From Nonomuraea cavernae (GTDB lineage Bacteria; Actinomycetota; Actinomycetes; Streptosporangiales; Streptosporangiaceae), in contig NZ_BMNH01000037.1 in the NCBI RefSeq assembly GCF_014646355.1, positions 1 to 64,000 of the forward strand: 64,000 nucleotides of DNA, written 5' to 3'. Below the pieces are notes generated by a model that searched no databases, was not told the DNA's origin, and worked only from the letters and a program-made list of their open reading frames with translations. How positions within the stretch are numbered: position 1 is the first letter of the stretch; every line of letters begins with the position of its first letter. A program made the translations under genes and the position numbers. This document shows positions 14,332 to 23,603 of this stretch, one piece after another.

Positions 14332-17300
14332 ATGACCGACACCTTTGGCACCGACCGGATGCGGGCCGCCGTGCTCGCCGCCTGGACGGCCTCGCCCGCC
14401 CGTTTCCGCGAGGACGCCAACGCCGAGGAGGACTTCGCGCTCGGCGGCTACCGCGACCGGCTGATCGTGGAGCTCGCGCAGAACGCCGCCGACGCGGCTC
14501 TGCAGGCGGGCAACCCCGGGGTGCTCCGGCTGACGTTGCGTGACGGCGTGCTGACGGCCGCCAACACCGGCGCGCCGCTCGACGCGACCGGGGTGGAGGG
14601 CCTGTCGACGCTCCGCGTCTCCGGCAAGCGTGACGACGCGGGGGCCGCCGGCCGGTTCGGTGTCGGCTTCGCCGCGGTCGTGTCGGTCTGTGATGAGCCG
14701 TTCATCTGCTCCCGTGACTCCGGAGCGGTCCGCTGGTCCCGCGACGAGACGGCCGCGCTGGTGTCCTCGGTGCCGTCGCTGGCCGCCGAGCTGACCTCCC
14801 GTTCGGGCCACGTGCCCCTGCTCCGCCTTCCCTTCGCGGCCGACCCGCTGGAGGTGCCCGAGGGGTTCGACACGCTGGTCCGCCTGCCGCTGCGTGACGA
14901 GGCGGCGGTCGCGGCGGTCCGGCGGCTGCTGGAGGAGGCGAGCCCGGCCCTGCTGCTGGGCCTGCCGGCGTTGGCGAGCATCGAGATCGACCTCGACGGC
15001 TCGGTCCGCACGGTGGTCGCCGACGGCTGGCACGTGGTGTCGGAGTCGGGCGCGTTCACACCCGACCAGGTGGCCGCCCTGTTCGCCGACCGGCCCACCG
15101 AGGAGCGGGCCCGTCCGTTCTGGTCGCTGCGCTGGGCGGTGCCGCTGGCCGGCGCCCCAGGGAAGCCGGCCTCGGGGGAGTCGACCCCAGGGGAGCCGGC
15201 CTCGGGGGAGCCGGCCTCGGGGGAGCCGGCCTCGGGGGAGCCGGCGGAGCCTGGGCCGCTGCCCGCGACCGTGCCGCCCGTGGTGCACGCGCCGACCCCC
15301 AGCGACGAGCCGCTCGACCTGCCGGCGCTGCTCATCGCGTCGTTCCCGCTGGCCACCGACCGGCGCCACGTGGCCAAGGGGCCGCTGACCGACTTCCTGG
15401 TCGAGCGGGCCGCCGACGCCTACGTCAGGCTGCTCCAGGAGCTGCCGCGCACGCCCCGGCTGCTCGACCTGGTGCCCTCGCTCATGGGCAAGGGCGAGCT
15501 CGACGCCCGGATCCGCCGCGCCATCCTGCGGCGGCTGCCCGAGGTCCCGCTGCTGCCCGCCCTGTCGGCCCCCGCGCCGGCCGTGCAGACGCCGTCGTTC
15601 GCCGACGCCGAGGTCTACGAGCCCGACGCCGAGTGGCGGGTCGAGCATCCGGCCAGGGAGCCGCACGCGGACGGCTGGGTCGTGGCCGGCCGGGAGGCCG
15701 CGGTGGTCGCCGGTTCGGGTGAGCTGCTGGCGGTCATCGCCGCGTTCGTCCCGGGGCTGCTGCCCGCGGGCTGGCCCGCCCGGCACCCCGCGATGGGGTC
15801 GCTCGGCGTACGCCGGGTCGAGCTGGCCGAGGTGGTCGACCTGCTGTCCGGCGAGGCGGTCGAGGGCAGGGAGCCGGGCTGGTGGCGCTCCCTCTACGAC
15901 GTGTTGCCCGCCGACGACCCCGAGTCGCTCGGCGCGCTGCCGGTGCCGCTGGCCGACGGCCGCGTGGTGCGCGGCCCGCGCGGCACGCTGATCCTCGACC
16001 TCGCCGGCACGGGCTCGTCGGGGGCCGGGCTCGACCTGACGCCGCTGGGGTTGCGCATCGTGCATCCCGAGGCGGCCCACCCGGTGCTGCTCAGGCTCGG
16101 TGCCGCCGAGGCCACGCCGCGCACCGTTCTCGAGGACCCGATCACCAAGGCGGCCGTGGCGGAGTCGCTCGACAGCTCCGACCCCGAGCCCGTGGCGGGG
16201 GCCGTGCTCTCGCTGGTCGAGGCCGCGGGGCTGGCGCCCGGCGAGGCGCCCTGGCTGGGCGGGCTGGCGCTGCGCGGAGCCGACGGCGAGCTCTATCCCG
16301 CGGGCGAGCTGATGCTGGCCGAGGGCGCGCTGGCCGGGCTGCTGGAGCCTGACACGCACCTCGGCGTGGCCGCGCCCGAGCTGGAGGAGACCTACGGATC
16401 CCGGGTGCTGGCCGCCGCCGGCGTGCTCGACGGGTTCGCCGTGGTGCACGACTCCGACGTGCTGCTCGACCACGACGACTGCGACCATGACCTCGACGGC
16501 GAGGACGAGTGGCTCGACCATGTGCTCGACCTGCTGCCCGAGCTGGACGTGCCGCCCGTGGTGCCGGAGTTCGCGGCGGTGCGCGATCTGGAGCTGGTCG
16601 CCGACTGGCAGGCCGCGCTGACGCTGCTGACCCGGCCGCCGCTGCGGGCCGCGCTCCATCCGCTGCGGGTCGAGGGCGTCGAGGTGCCGTCCTACACGGC
16701 GTGGTGGCTGGCCGGTCACCCCGTGCTGGGCGGGCGCCGGCCGCGCGAGCTGCGGCTGCCCGGCGCCGACCCGCTGCTGCAGGGCCTCTACGGCGACGCC
16801 CCGGCCGGGCTCGACGAGGGCGCGCTGGCGATGCTGGGTGTCCGCACCACACTCGCCGAGCTGCTCGACTCGCACGGTGGCCCCGAGGAGCTGCTCGACC
16901 TGATGGCCGACGAGTCGATCGAGGTCGACCGGGCCCAGCTGCGCGCGCTGTGGATCGCGCTGGCGGCTGTCGCTCCCTCGCGGGTGGCGCCGCCGTCGCG
17001 GGTGCGGTCGGTGCTGCGGGGCGAGATCGTGGTGGCCGCCGCCGACGACGCCGTGGTGGTGGAGGCCCCCGACCTGCTCCAGCTGGTCGCCGACCACGCG
17101 CTGGTGCTCGCCCCCTACGACCTGGCCGAGTCGCTGTCGGAGCTGCTCGACCTGCCGCTGGCCGGTGAGCTCGCTCCCGGCGAGGTCACCTCCGAGGGCG
17201 AGGTCCGGCAGGTGCCGCCCGAGGTGCGCTCCCTGCTCCCGACGGCCCCCGAGACCTACGTCGAGCACGACAAGCTGCTGGTCGACGGCGTCGCCTGCAC

Positions 17301-17463
17301 GTGGCGGTTCTTCGAGGGGTCGGTGCACTGCACCGGTGTCGAGGGGCTGGCCCGCGGCCTGGCGTGGGCGACCGGCCAGTGGAACGACCGGCTGGCGGTC
17401 GCCGCGCTGCTGCGCGACCCGACCGCCGTGCCGCTCCTGCTGGCCGAGGCCGACCTGTCCTGA
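14332..17463 (+). CDS. Sacsin/Hsp90-like GHKL ATPase, very large
   Basis: A 1043-residue protein. The N-terminal 200 residues form a GHKL (Hsp90/sacsin-type) ATP-binding domain: the N-box LIVELAQNAADAAL, the AANTGAPLD loop and the glycine-rich lid GRFGVGFAAVVSVCD. The remainder has no catalytic motif I recognise; it is acidic and Leu/Val-rich, and probably acts as client- or nucleic-acid-interacting repeats. The family is annotated as sacsin N-terminal ATP-binding-like or molecular chaperone in actinobacteria. Residues about 279-305 are a minisatellite-encoded PASGE repeat linking the ATPase to the rest. A possible TAGCCT -10 lies about 37 nt upstream of the ATG. Confidence 0.82.
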   Translation: MTDTFGTDRMRAAVLAAWTASPARFREDANAEEDFALGGYRDRLIVELAQNAADAALQAGNPGVLRLTLRDGVLTAANTGAPLDATGVEGLSTLRVSGKRDDAGAAGRFGVGFAAVVSVCDEPFICSRDSGAVRWSRDETAALVSSVPSLAAELTSRSGHVPLLRLPFAADPLEVPEGFDTLVRLPLRDEAAVAAVRRLLEEASPALLLGLPALASIEIDLDGSVRTVVADGWHVVSESGAFTPDQVAALFADRPTEERARPFWSLRWAVPLAGAPGKPASGESTPGEPASGEPASGEPASGEPAEPGPLPATVPPVVHAPTPSDEPLDLPALLIASFPLATDRRHVAKGPLTDFLVERAADAYVRLLQELPRTPRLLDLVPSLMGKGELDARIRRAILRRLPEVPLLPALSAPAPAVQTPSFADAEVYEPDAEWRVEHPAREPHADGWVVAGREAAVVAGSGELLAVIAAFVPGLLPAGWPARHPAMGSLGVRRVELAEVVDLLSGEAVEGREPGWWRSLYDVLPADDPESLGALPVPLADGRVVRGPRGTLILDLAGTGSSGAGLDLTPLGLRIVHPEAAHPVLLRLGAAEATPRTVLEDPITKAAVAESLDSSDPEPVAGAVLSLVEAAGLAPGEAPWLGGLALRGADGELYPAGELMLAEGALAGLLEPDTHLGVAAPELEETYGSRVLAAAGVLDGFAVVHDSDVLLDHDDCDHDLDGEDEWLDHVLDLLPELDVPPVVPEFAAVRDLELVADWQAALTLLTRPPLRAALHPLRVEGVEVPSYTAWWLAGHPVLGGRRPRELRLPGADPLLQGLYGDAPAGLDEGALAMLGVRTTLAELLDSHGGPEELLDLMADESIEVDRAQLRALWIALAAVAPSRVAPPSRVRSVLRGEIVVAAADDAVVVEAPDLLQLVADHALVLAPYDLAESLSELLDLPLAGELAPGEVTSEGEVRQVPPEVRSLLPTAPETYVEHDKLLVDGVACTWRFFEGSVHCTGVEGLARGLAWATGQWNDRLAVAALLRDPTAVPLLLAEADLS
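15166..15249 (+). repeat. 15-bp in-frame minisatellite in the sacsin-like gene
   Basis: Five consecutive 15-bp units based on CCGGCCTCGGGGGAG (encoding PASGE), four identical and one divergent (second), plus a partial sixth. In-frame, so copy-number change would only lengthen the linker. Confidence 0.9.
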
Positions 17464-17536
17464 CCGGCCCGCCGTTCAGCCCGCCGGGCGGGTGGCTCTG
17501 ACCGGCCGGCCGCTCAGCCCGCCGGGCAGGTGGCTC
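17461..17536. repeat. Two tandem 38-bp repeats at the 3' ends of convergent genes
   Basis: The 38 bases beginning at the sacsin-gene stop codon are repeated immediately with 35 of 38 identical. Each copy contains a self-complementary CCCGCCGGGC core and a minus-strand reading of Pro-Ala-Gly-stop, the end of the neighbouring peptidase. The cores may act as a terminator. Confidence 0.85.
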
Positions 17537-18980
17537 CCTGGTCGGGCGTCTTCCCGGTGAGCAGATAGGCGTCGACCAGGCGGGTGACGCAGGTGCTGCC
17601 GCTCAGATAGGCGCCATGGCCCTCGCCCTCGTAGGTGACCAGGATGCCCGTCTTGAGCTGCGCGTTGAGTGTGGTGGCCCAGCGGTAGGGGGTGGCCGGG
17701 TCGCCCTTGCCGCCGATCACCACGATCGGCGCGGAGCCGGTGGCGTCGATCTTTTTGGCCTCGTCGTCACCGGGTGCCGGCCAGTCCTCGCAGGGCGCGG
17801 CGGTCCCTTCGACGGCCAGGATCGGGAAGATCTGCTCGATCCGGTCGTTGATCCTGGCCGTCTCGGCGGCGGTCGGGCGCTCGGTGGTGTCCGCGCAGTT
17901 GATCGCCTGCAGGCTGCTCATCGCGGTCGAGTAGGTGCCGTCGGGCCTGCGGCCGGTGTAGGAGTCGGCCAGCGCCAGCAGCGTGGCGCCGTCGCCCTTG
18001 AGGGCCGCCGCGGCGGCCTGCTCCAGCATCGGCCAGGTGGCCTTGGCGTACAACGGGGTGATGACGGCGAGCTGGGCCAGGCCGTAGGTGAGGCTGCGGT
18101 CGCCGACCTGGAGCGGCTTCGTCTTCAGCCCGTCGAGCAGCCCCTCCACGGTCCGCTCGACGGCCGCCGGGCTCGTGCCGAGGTCGCAGCCCTGGGCCAC
18201 GCAGTCCTCGGCGAACGCCTCGAAGGCCTGGTCGAACCCGGTGGCCTGGATCGCGGCCCGCTCCTCGAAGGTCACCGCCGGGTCGTAGGCGCTGTCGAGG
18301 ACGAAGCGGCCGACGTTCTTCGGGAACTTCGTGGCGTAGACGGCGCCGAGGTGCGTGCCGTACGAGAGGCCGAAGTAGTTGAGCTTCTGTTCGCCGAGGG
18401 CGGCGCGGATCAGGTCGAGGTCGCGGGCGGCGTTCACGGTGCCGACGTGGGGCAGCACCTTGCCCGAGTCCTTCTGGCAGGCGGTGGGGAGCTCCTTGGC
18501 CAGCCTGTCGCTCTCGGCGGCGCTGGGCGCGGCGAGGATCTCGGCCATCTGGCCGCCGCAGGTGACCCCGGCGCTGCGGTCGACGCCGCGCGGGTCGAAG
18601 CTGACCAGGTCGTAGCGGGTGCCGAGGCTGCCGAACGCCTGGGCGGCCTGGGCCAGGATGTCGACGCCGGAGCCGCCGGGGCCGCCGAAGTTGAACACGA
18701 GGGAGCCGGAGCGGTCGCCGCGGGCCTTGACGCGGATCAGCGCGAGGTCGATCTGGTCGCCGCCGGGCTTCGCGTGGTCGAGCGGCACCTTGATCGTGCC
18801 GCACTGGACGGAGTCGTCGGGCCGGGCCGGCTTGCCGTCGGGGCCGCTCAGGCCGGTGCACGTGCTCCAGGCGACCGTGCCGGTGTCCTTGACGGCCTCC
18901 TTCGCGGCGGGCCCCTCGGTGAGGCCGCATCCGGCGAGCGCCGTCAAGCACACGAGGGACGTGACTAATGTCTTGTTCAT
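17514..18980 (-). CDS. Tap-like secreted lipoprotein alpha/beta-hydrolase (tripeptidyl aminopeptidase family)
   Basis: A 488-residue exported serine hydrolase. The signal peptide ends in lipobox LAGC (Cys about 18), so the protein is predicted to be a membrane-anchored lipoprotein. The oxyanion-loop segment is FNFGGPGGSGVD, the nucleophile elbow is GLSYGT, the Asp is in GGKGDPATP and the catalytic His in EGEGHGAY. The C-terminal part matches the TAP-like domain of Streptomyces SlpD/Tap peptidases, which release N-terminal peptides from secreted proteins. Six or more cysteines in the mature part probably form disulfides. No ribosome site; CATCCT ends 6 nt before the ATG, consistent with leaderless translation. 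Confidence 0.9.
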   Translation of the reverse strand: MNKTLVTSLVCLTALAGCGLTEGPAAKEAVKDTGTVAWSTCTGLSGPDGKPARPDDSVQCGTIKVPLDHAKPGGDQIDLALIRVKARGDRSGSLVFNFGGPGGSGVDILAQAAQAFGSLGTRYDLVSFDPRGVDRSAGVTCGGQMAEILAAPSAAESDRLAKELPTACQKDSGKVLPHVGTVNAARDLDLIRAALGEQKLNYFGLSYGTHLGAVYATKFPKNVGRFVLDSAYDPAVTFEERAAIQATGFDQAFEAFAEDCVAQGCDLGTSPAAVERTVEGLLDGLKTKPLQVGDRSLTYGLAQLAVITPLYAKATWPMLEQAAAAALKGDGATLLALADSYTGRRPDGTYSTAMSSLQAINCADTTERPTAAETARINDRIEQIFPILAVEGTAAPCEDWPAPGDDEAKKIDATGSAPIVVIGGKGDPATPYRWATTLNAQLKTGILVTYEGEGHGAYLSGSTCVTRLVDAYLLTGKTPDQGATCPAG

Positions 18981-19092
18981 GTCATAAGGATGGTCTGGGT
19001 GTTCCGGCCCAGGTAGTGGCCTGTAACAGCTCTTGGCGATGACTTCGGGGATCGGCCGGAGATGACGTATGTCAACCGCGAGAGCGAGCGTG

Positions 19093-19308
19093 TCAGCCGC
19101 GAGAGGCCCGCCTGCGGACGTACCCGAGGCCGAGCAGGCCCAGGCCGACTCCCGCGACGCAGGTCCAGATCCACCAGGTGTCCTGCGGAGCCGGGCGGAA
19201 GACCAGCAGCACCGCCAGTGCCACCACCCAGAGCGCGATGCCCACGAGGACGGCCTTGCTGTCGTTGGTCTCGATGGGCTCGGGATCGGGATGCCACTCG
19301 CGCTTCAC
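19093..19308 (-). CDS. DUF2530 two-helix membrane protein
   Basis: A 71-residue protein with a short polar N-terminus (HPDPEPIETND), two membrane helices (about residues 19-38 and 45-63) and a basic tail (YVRRRASRG). The family is confined to actinobacteria, is of unknown function, and typically lies divergent from an NCS2 permease, as here. The GTG start is chosen because a TAGGCT box ends exactly 7 nt upstream (leaderless). A TTG 7 codons earlier is the alternative. Confidence 0.78.
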   Translation of the reverse strand: MKREWHPDPEPIETNDSKAVLVGIALWVVALAVLLVFRPAPQDTWWIWTCVAGVGLGLLGLGYVRRRASRG

Positions 19309-19356
19309 GGGATCCAGCCTAGCTTCCAATCCGGTTTCGATCCGATCACCTGCCCT

Positions 19357-19385
19357 TTGCCCAGGTGGGCCACTTCTGTCACTCT
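19357..19385 (+). promoter_or_regulatory. Promoter of the purine permease, leaderless
   Basis: TTGCCC, a 17-bp spacer, then CACTCT ending 6 nt before the GTG start codon. Transcription should begin at or next to the start codon. Confidence 0.5.
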
Positions 19386-19391
19386 TCGCGC

Positions 19392-20834
19392 GTGAGTGAC
19401 ATTAAGTCTAAAATCGACCAATTCTTCGCAATCTCCGCACGGGGCTCGACCATGTCCCGTGAGGTACGTGGCGGACTGGCCACGTTCTTCACCATGGCGT
19501 ACATCGTCGTGCTGAACCCGATCATCATCGCCAACGGCAAGGACATCGAGGGCCAGGTCATCGGCGACGGCACGCAGGGCAACGTGGCGCTGGTGGCGGC
19601 GGGCACGGCTTTCGTGGCGGGCATCCTGACCATCCTCATGGGCGTCGTGGGCCGGGTGCCGTTCGCCCTGGCGGCCGGACTGGGGCTGAACGCCTTCGTC
19701 ACCTTCAACGTCGCCACCCTGATGAGCTGGGAGGAGGCCATGGGACTGGTCTTCCTCGAAGGCATCATCATCGGCCTCCTGGTGCTGACCGGCTTCCGGG
19801 TGGCCGTGTTCAACGCCATCCCGGGCCAGCTGAAGACCGCCATCAGCGTCGGCATCGGCCTGTTCATCGCGCTGATCGGCTTCGTGGACGCCGGGTTCGT
19901 CCGCCGCGTGCCGGCCGGGCCGCCGCTGGAGATGGGCATCGGGGGCAACCTGACCTCCTGGCCGATCTTCGTCTTCGTGGTCGGGCTGCTCGTGACCGCG
20001 GCGCTGGTCGCCCGCAAGGTGAAGGGCGCGATTCTGATCGGCATCGTCGGCACGACCGTGCTGGCCGTGCTCGTGGAACTGGGGGCCAAGGCAGGCCGGG
20101 CCACCGCCGAGAACCCGGGCGGCTGGCAGCTGAACGTGCCCACGATGCCGACGCAGATCCTCGGCTTCCACAACCCGCTGACGCTCTTCACGGAGTTCGA
20201 CCCGTTCGGCGCGTTCAGCCGCGTGACGGTGCTGCTGGCCGTCCTGCTCGTGTTCACGCTGCTCATCACCGACTTCTTCGACACCATGGGCACCATGGTC
20301 GGCGTCGGCAAGCAGGCCGGGCTGGTCGGCGAGGACGGGATGCTGCCGCGCACCAAGCAGATCCTGCTCGTCGACTCGCTCGGCGCCGCGGCGGGCGGTG
20401 CGGGCTCGGTGTCGTCGAACACGACCTACATCGAGTCGGCCGCCGGCGTGGGCGAGGGCGCGCGGACCGGCCTGGCCAGCGTGGTCACCGGGCTGCTCTT
20501 CCTGGTGGCGATCTTCTTCGCGCCGCTGGTGACGATCGTGCCGTACGAGGCCGCCGCGCCCGCGCTGGTCGTGGTGGGCTTCCTGATGATGACCGCGATC
20601 CGCGACATCGACTTCACCGACTACGAGCTGGCCATCCCGGCCTTCCTCACCATCGTCGTCATGCCGTTCACCTACTCGATCTCCAACGGTGTCGGCGCCG
20701 GCTTCGTCAGCTTCGTGCTGATCAAGCTGGTCCGGGGCAAGGTGCGGGAGATCCACCCGCTGATGTGGGTGGTCTTCATCCTCTTCGTGCTGTACTTCGC
20801 GCTCGGCCCGATCAAGGCGCTGCTCGGGCTCTGA
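19392..20834 (+). CDS. NCS2 family purine permease (AzgA-like)
   Basis: A 480-residue polytopic transporter with about 12-14 membrane segments. It belongs to the adenine/guanine/hypoxanthine (azaguanine) branch of NCS2: TMAYIVVLNPIII near the N-terminus, the ITDFFDTMGTMVGVGKQAG signature and the SVSSNTTYIESAAGVGEGA substrate-site helix pair. It imports purine bases by proton symport. GTG start with no ribosome site. An in-frame upstream extension exists but begins outside the conserved region. Divergent from DUF2530; followed by a strong terminator. Confidence 0.93.
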   Translation: MSDIKSKIDQFFAISARGSTMSREVRGGLATFFTMAYIVVLNPIIIANGKDIEGQVIGDGTQGNVALVAAGTAFVAGILTILMGVVGRVPFALAAGLGLNAFVTFNVATLMSWEEAMGLVFLEGIIIGLLVLTGFRVAVFNAIPGQLKTAISVGIGLFIALIGFVDAGFVRRVPAGPPLEMGIGGNLTSWPIFVFVVGLLVTAALVARKVKGAILIGIVGTTVLAVLVELGAKAGRATAENPGGWQLNVPTMPTQILGFHNPLTLFTEFDPFGAFSRVTVLLAVLLVFTLLITDFFDTMGTMVGVGKQAGLVGEDGMLPRTKQILLVDSLGAAAGGAGSVSSNTTYIESAAGVGEGARTGLASVVTGLLFLVAIFFAPLVTIVPYEAAAPALVVVGFLMMTAIRDIDFTDYELAIPAFLTIVVMPFTYSISNGVGAGFVSFVLIKLVRGKVREIHPLMWVVFILFVLYFALGPIKALLGL

Positions 20835-20843
20835 CCTGCTGGG

Positions 20844-20870
20844 AGCCGCCCCTTTCGATGGGGGGCGGCT
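20844..20870 (+). terminator. Hairpin terminator after the purine permease
   Basis: Perfect 9-bp stem AGCCGCCCC/GGGGCGGCT with a 9-nt loop, 10 nt after the stop codon. Confidence 0.8.
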
Positions 20871-20936
20871 ACCGGTGCGAGTGAAGATCTCCTCGGTGCG
20901 TACACGAGGTGGGCTGAAGGGCGGCATTGTTCTCCT

Positions 20937-23447
20937 ATGCGTGGAGATGTGAAGTGTCCTGGCTGCGGTGCCGCCCTGGCCGGAGACCGGCCTCCCGCGC
21001 CCGCGTCGCCGCCCAGGTGCGCTGAGTGCGCGCTCCCGCTGTGGGGACCCGTCGCGCACGAGTTGTGGCGCGTGGATGAGGCGCTCGCCGGGATACGTCT
21101 CCAGGAGACGCGGCTGCTGACCCGCAGGGAGGAACTGCTGGGCAGCCTGCGCGCCGGACGCACGGGGGAGACAGACCCCTACCCGGGAGCCCCGGGTGGT
21201 CAGGGCGGAGGCGGGAGTGCGGGCCCGGATGCCCCGCCGTGGGCGGTCCCGGCGCCGGGCCCGCATGCTCCGCTGCCGGGGATCTCGGCACCGGGCCCGG
21301 TCGCCCGGCCTCGGGAGGTCTCGGCGGGAGCCGTACAGAATCTGCTGCTCATTCTCGGCGGGCTGCTGCTGACGGTGGCGGCGGTGGTGTTCACCGTGGT
21401 GAGCTGGGGTCTGCTGGGCATCGGCGGGCGGGCGGCCGTGCTGGCGGGGTTCACCGCGCTGGCGATGCTGGCCCCGGTCGTGCTGGTCCGGCGCGGGCTC
21501 ACCGCGACGGCCGAGACCGTGGCCGGGTTCGCCGTCGCGCTGCTGCTGCTGGACGGGTACGCGGCCAGGCGGGTGGGGCTCCTCGGGGTCGACGCCGTCG
21601 AACCGCTGGACTACGCGGCGGGAGTGTGCGGGGTCATCGCGCTGCTCCTGATGACCTATGCCCGGGTGGTGCCGCTTCGCGGCCCCGCCCCGGTGGCCGT
21701 GGTGTTCGCGCAGCCGGTTCTGCCGCTGCTGGTCGGGGACGCCTCGGCGACCTGGCTGGTGGCCGCGCTGGTGGCCACGGCGGCGCTGGACGTCCCCCTG
21801 GTCCGGCGGGGCCGGACGGGGGTGCGGACGACGGCCGCTCTCTGCGGGAGCGCGGTCGCGACCCTCGCGCTGCTGGGCGGCGTGCCGTACGCGCTCAGTG
21901 CCGATTCCCCCGGGCAGGCGCTGGGCAGGTCGGCACCGCTGATCGCGCTGGTCCTGCTCGGTGCGTGGGTGGCGCGGAGCCTGGCCGGAGCGGGCAAGCG
22001 GGATGGGGAGACCTGGGCCTCGCTGGTCACCGTCGGGACCACGCTCGCGCTGATCGCCGTCCTGGCCGCGCCGGGGCAGTCGGCGTCGAGTCCGGACTGG
22101 ATCCGTCTGGCCTACCTGATCCCGGCGCTCGCGGTGGCGCTCGCCGCCACCTGGCTGCCCTGGCGCAAGGTGCGGTCGGCCGCCCTGGCCACCGGCGGGA
22201 CGGTGGCGCTGCTGACCGCGCTGACGCTGCTGCCTCGGCTCGTGGTCACCCTGGTGACGCCGCTGGCCTGGCTGGACACCCTCTGGACCGGCACGTGGGC
22301 GGGCGAGCCGTGGCTGGGAGAGGTCACCTCTCCGGCGGACGTGGTGGTGCTCGGCGCGCTGGCGGCCGGCCTCCTGCTCGCGGCCGCGCGCCTGTCCTCG
22401 CGCCGCGTCGCCGCGCGGCAGGCCGCGCTGCCGGGCGGCGCGAGGGATGGGTGGCGGGCGCGGACGGCGGTGGTCGGCGCGCTCGTGTCCGGGGCGCTCG
22501 CGGTCGCGGTCGCCCCCGCGGCCTTCGCGATGGTTCACCCGGCCGCGGTGGCGGTGCAGGTGCTGCTGGCCACCGCCCTGGCCGTGGCCGCCCTGCTGGG
22601 CAAAAGGCCCTGGTGGGCGGTGGCCTGCGCGGTCGTCGCCGGCGTGGCCTCGGTGGAGGCGGTGGCGTACGCGTTCGGCGGCAGGCCGGCGACGCTGGTC
22701 GCGCTGCCGATCCTGGCGGTGCCGGCCGCCGCCCTGGCCCTGGCGGCCAGGGTGACGGCCCTGCGGGTGTGGGGGCTGGGCGCCGCCGTGCTGTTGCTCG
22801 GCCTGGAGGCGACGGCGGTGGGGCTGGCGGTGGGCGCGCCGGTCAGGGTGGCGGCGAGCGTGGGCTGCGCGGTGGCCGGAGTGCTCCTGCTGGGCAGGTC
22901 ACTGTGGCCGGGCCGGGCCGGTCGGGACGGGGCGAACCTGGAGTGGCTCAGGTATACGGGCACCGCCCTGTTGCTGCTGGCCTCGTGGTTACGGCTGTGG
23001 GCCGGCGAGGTCACCGTCGTGGAGGCGTACACCGTGCCGTGTTCGCTGGTCCTGCTGGGATTCGGCTGGTGGCGGCGGCGGACCGCGCACATCTCGTCAT
23101 GGGCCGCCTACGGCGCGGGGCTCTCCTTCACGATGCTGCCGAGCCTGGTGGCGGTCTACGCGGACACGGAATGGCGGCGGTCGCTCGCCCTCGGGGTGCT
23201 GGCGCTGGCGGTCCTGCTCGCCGGAGCCCGATCCCGGCTCCAGGCGCCCACGGTGATCGGTGGTGTCGCGCTCGCCGGGGTCGTGGTGCGGGAACTCGCT
23301 CCGTACGTGTCGGAGATGCTGCTCACGGTGCCGCGTTGGGTGCCGATCGCCGTGGGCGGGCTGCTCCTCGTGGCGGTCGGGGCGACGTACGAGGCGCGGA
23401 AGCGAGACCTGAAGCGGTTGCGGGACAGCCTGGCGAGGATGGGCTGA
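20937..23447 (+). CDS. Large polytopic membrane protein with N-terminal zinc ribbon (SCO7613-like)
   Basis: An 836-residue protein. Residues 6-35 hold two CxxC pairs (KCPGCGAAL, RCAECALPL), a probable zinc ribbon. A helical stretch with WRVDEALAGI and EELLGSLRAG (about 45-80) and a Pro/Gly linker follow; the rest is about 20 predicted membrane helices. This architecture is that of actinobacterial proteins annotated SCO7613 C-terminal domain-containing; the function is unknown. CATTGT ends 6 nt before the ATG and no ribosome site is visible, so translation is probably leaderless; a GTG four codons on is an alternative start. Followed by a hairpin. Confidence 0.8.
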   Translation: MRGDVKCPGCGAALAGDRPPAPASPPRCAECALPLWGPVAHELWRVDEALAGIRLQETRLLTRREELLGSLRAGRTGETDPYPGAPGGQGGGGSAGPDAPPWAVPAPGPHAPLPGISAPGPVARPREVSAGAVQNLLLILGGLLLTVAAVVFTVVSWGLLGIGGRAAVLAGFTALAMLAPVVLVRRGLTATAETVAGFAVALLLLDGYAARRVGLLGVDAVEPLDYAAGVCGVIALLLMTYARVVPLRGPAPVAVVFAQPVLPLLVGDASATWLVAALVATAALDVPLVRRGRTGVRTTAALCGSAVATLALLGGVPYALSADSPGQALGRSAPLIALVLLGAWVARSLAGAGKRDGETWASLVTVGTTLALIAVLAAPGQSASSPDWIRLAYLIPALAVALAATWLPWRKVRSAALATGGTVALLTALTLLPRLVVTLVTPLAWLDTLWTGTWAGEPWLGEVTSPADVVVLGALAAGLLLAAARLSSRRVAARQAALPGGARDGWRARTAVVGALVSGALAVAVAPAAFAMVHPAAVAVQVLLATALAVAALLGKRPWWAVACAVVAGVASVEAVAYAFGGRPATLVALPILAVPAAALALAARVTALRVWGLGAAVLLLGLEATAVGLAVGAPVRVAASVGCAVAGVLLLGRSLWPGRAGRDGANLEWLRYTGTALLLLASWLRLWAGEVTVVEAYTVPCSLVLLGFGWWRRRTAHISSWAAYGAGLSFTMLPSLVAVYADTEWRRSLALGVLALAVLLAGARSRLQAPTVIGGVALAGVVVRELAPYVSEMLLTVPRWVPIAVGGLLLVAVGATYEARKRDLKRLRDSLARMG

Positions 23448-23488
23448 CATCCTCGCCCAAGGCGCTGCCCAGGCTCTGACCTGGCTCT

Positions 23489-23515
23489 GCCGGGCGGACG
23501 GCGAGCCCGCCCGGC
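23489..23515 (+). terminator. Hairpin terminator after the large membrane protein
   Basis: Perfect 9-bp stem GCCGGGCGG/CCGCCCGGC with a 9-nt loop, placed between the membrane-protein stop codon and the marR promoter. Confidence 0.7.
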
Positions 23516-23547
23516 CATGGTGCGGGAACCCCGGGGGCGATAATGAG

Positions 23548-23603
23548 TTGGGGAAATATCCCGGCCTCCCGTATAGTTAGCAAAGGTAATGACTCATGCT
23601 AAC
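23548..23603 (+). promoter_or_regulatory. marR promoter with overlapping inverted-repeat operator
   Basis: TTGGGG, an 18-bp spacer, then TATAGT (one of the best -10 boxes in the window). A perfect 7-bp inverted repeat, GTTAGCA...TGCTAAC with 14-bp spacing, starts inside the -10 box and ends just past the ATG of the MarR gene. A regulator bound there would block both polymerase and the start codon, so autorepression is the simplest reading. Confidence 0.65.

Noticed and set aside
15166..15249. Short repeats resembling a CRISPR array
   Set aside because: Units are contiguous, identical and in-frame with no spacers, and lie inside a coding sequence; the same is true of repeats at 36550 and 37540.
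14317..17328. Minus-strand frame of about 1000 codons opposite the sacsin-like gene
   Set aside because: Repetitive Arg/Gly/His-rich product with no motif; the plus strand carries a clear GHKL ATPase.
19305..22538. Minus-strand frame of about 1080 codons across the purine permease
   Set aside because: Shadow frame: it spans a terminator, two promoters and two genes with strong protein signatures on the other strand.
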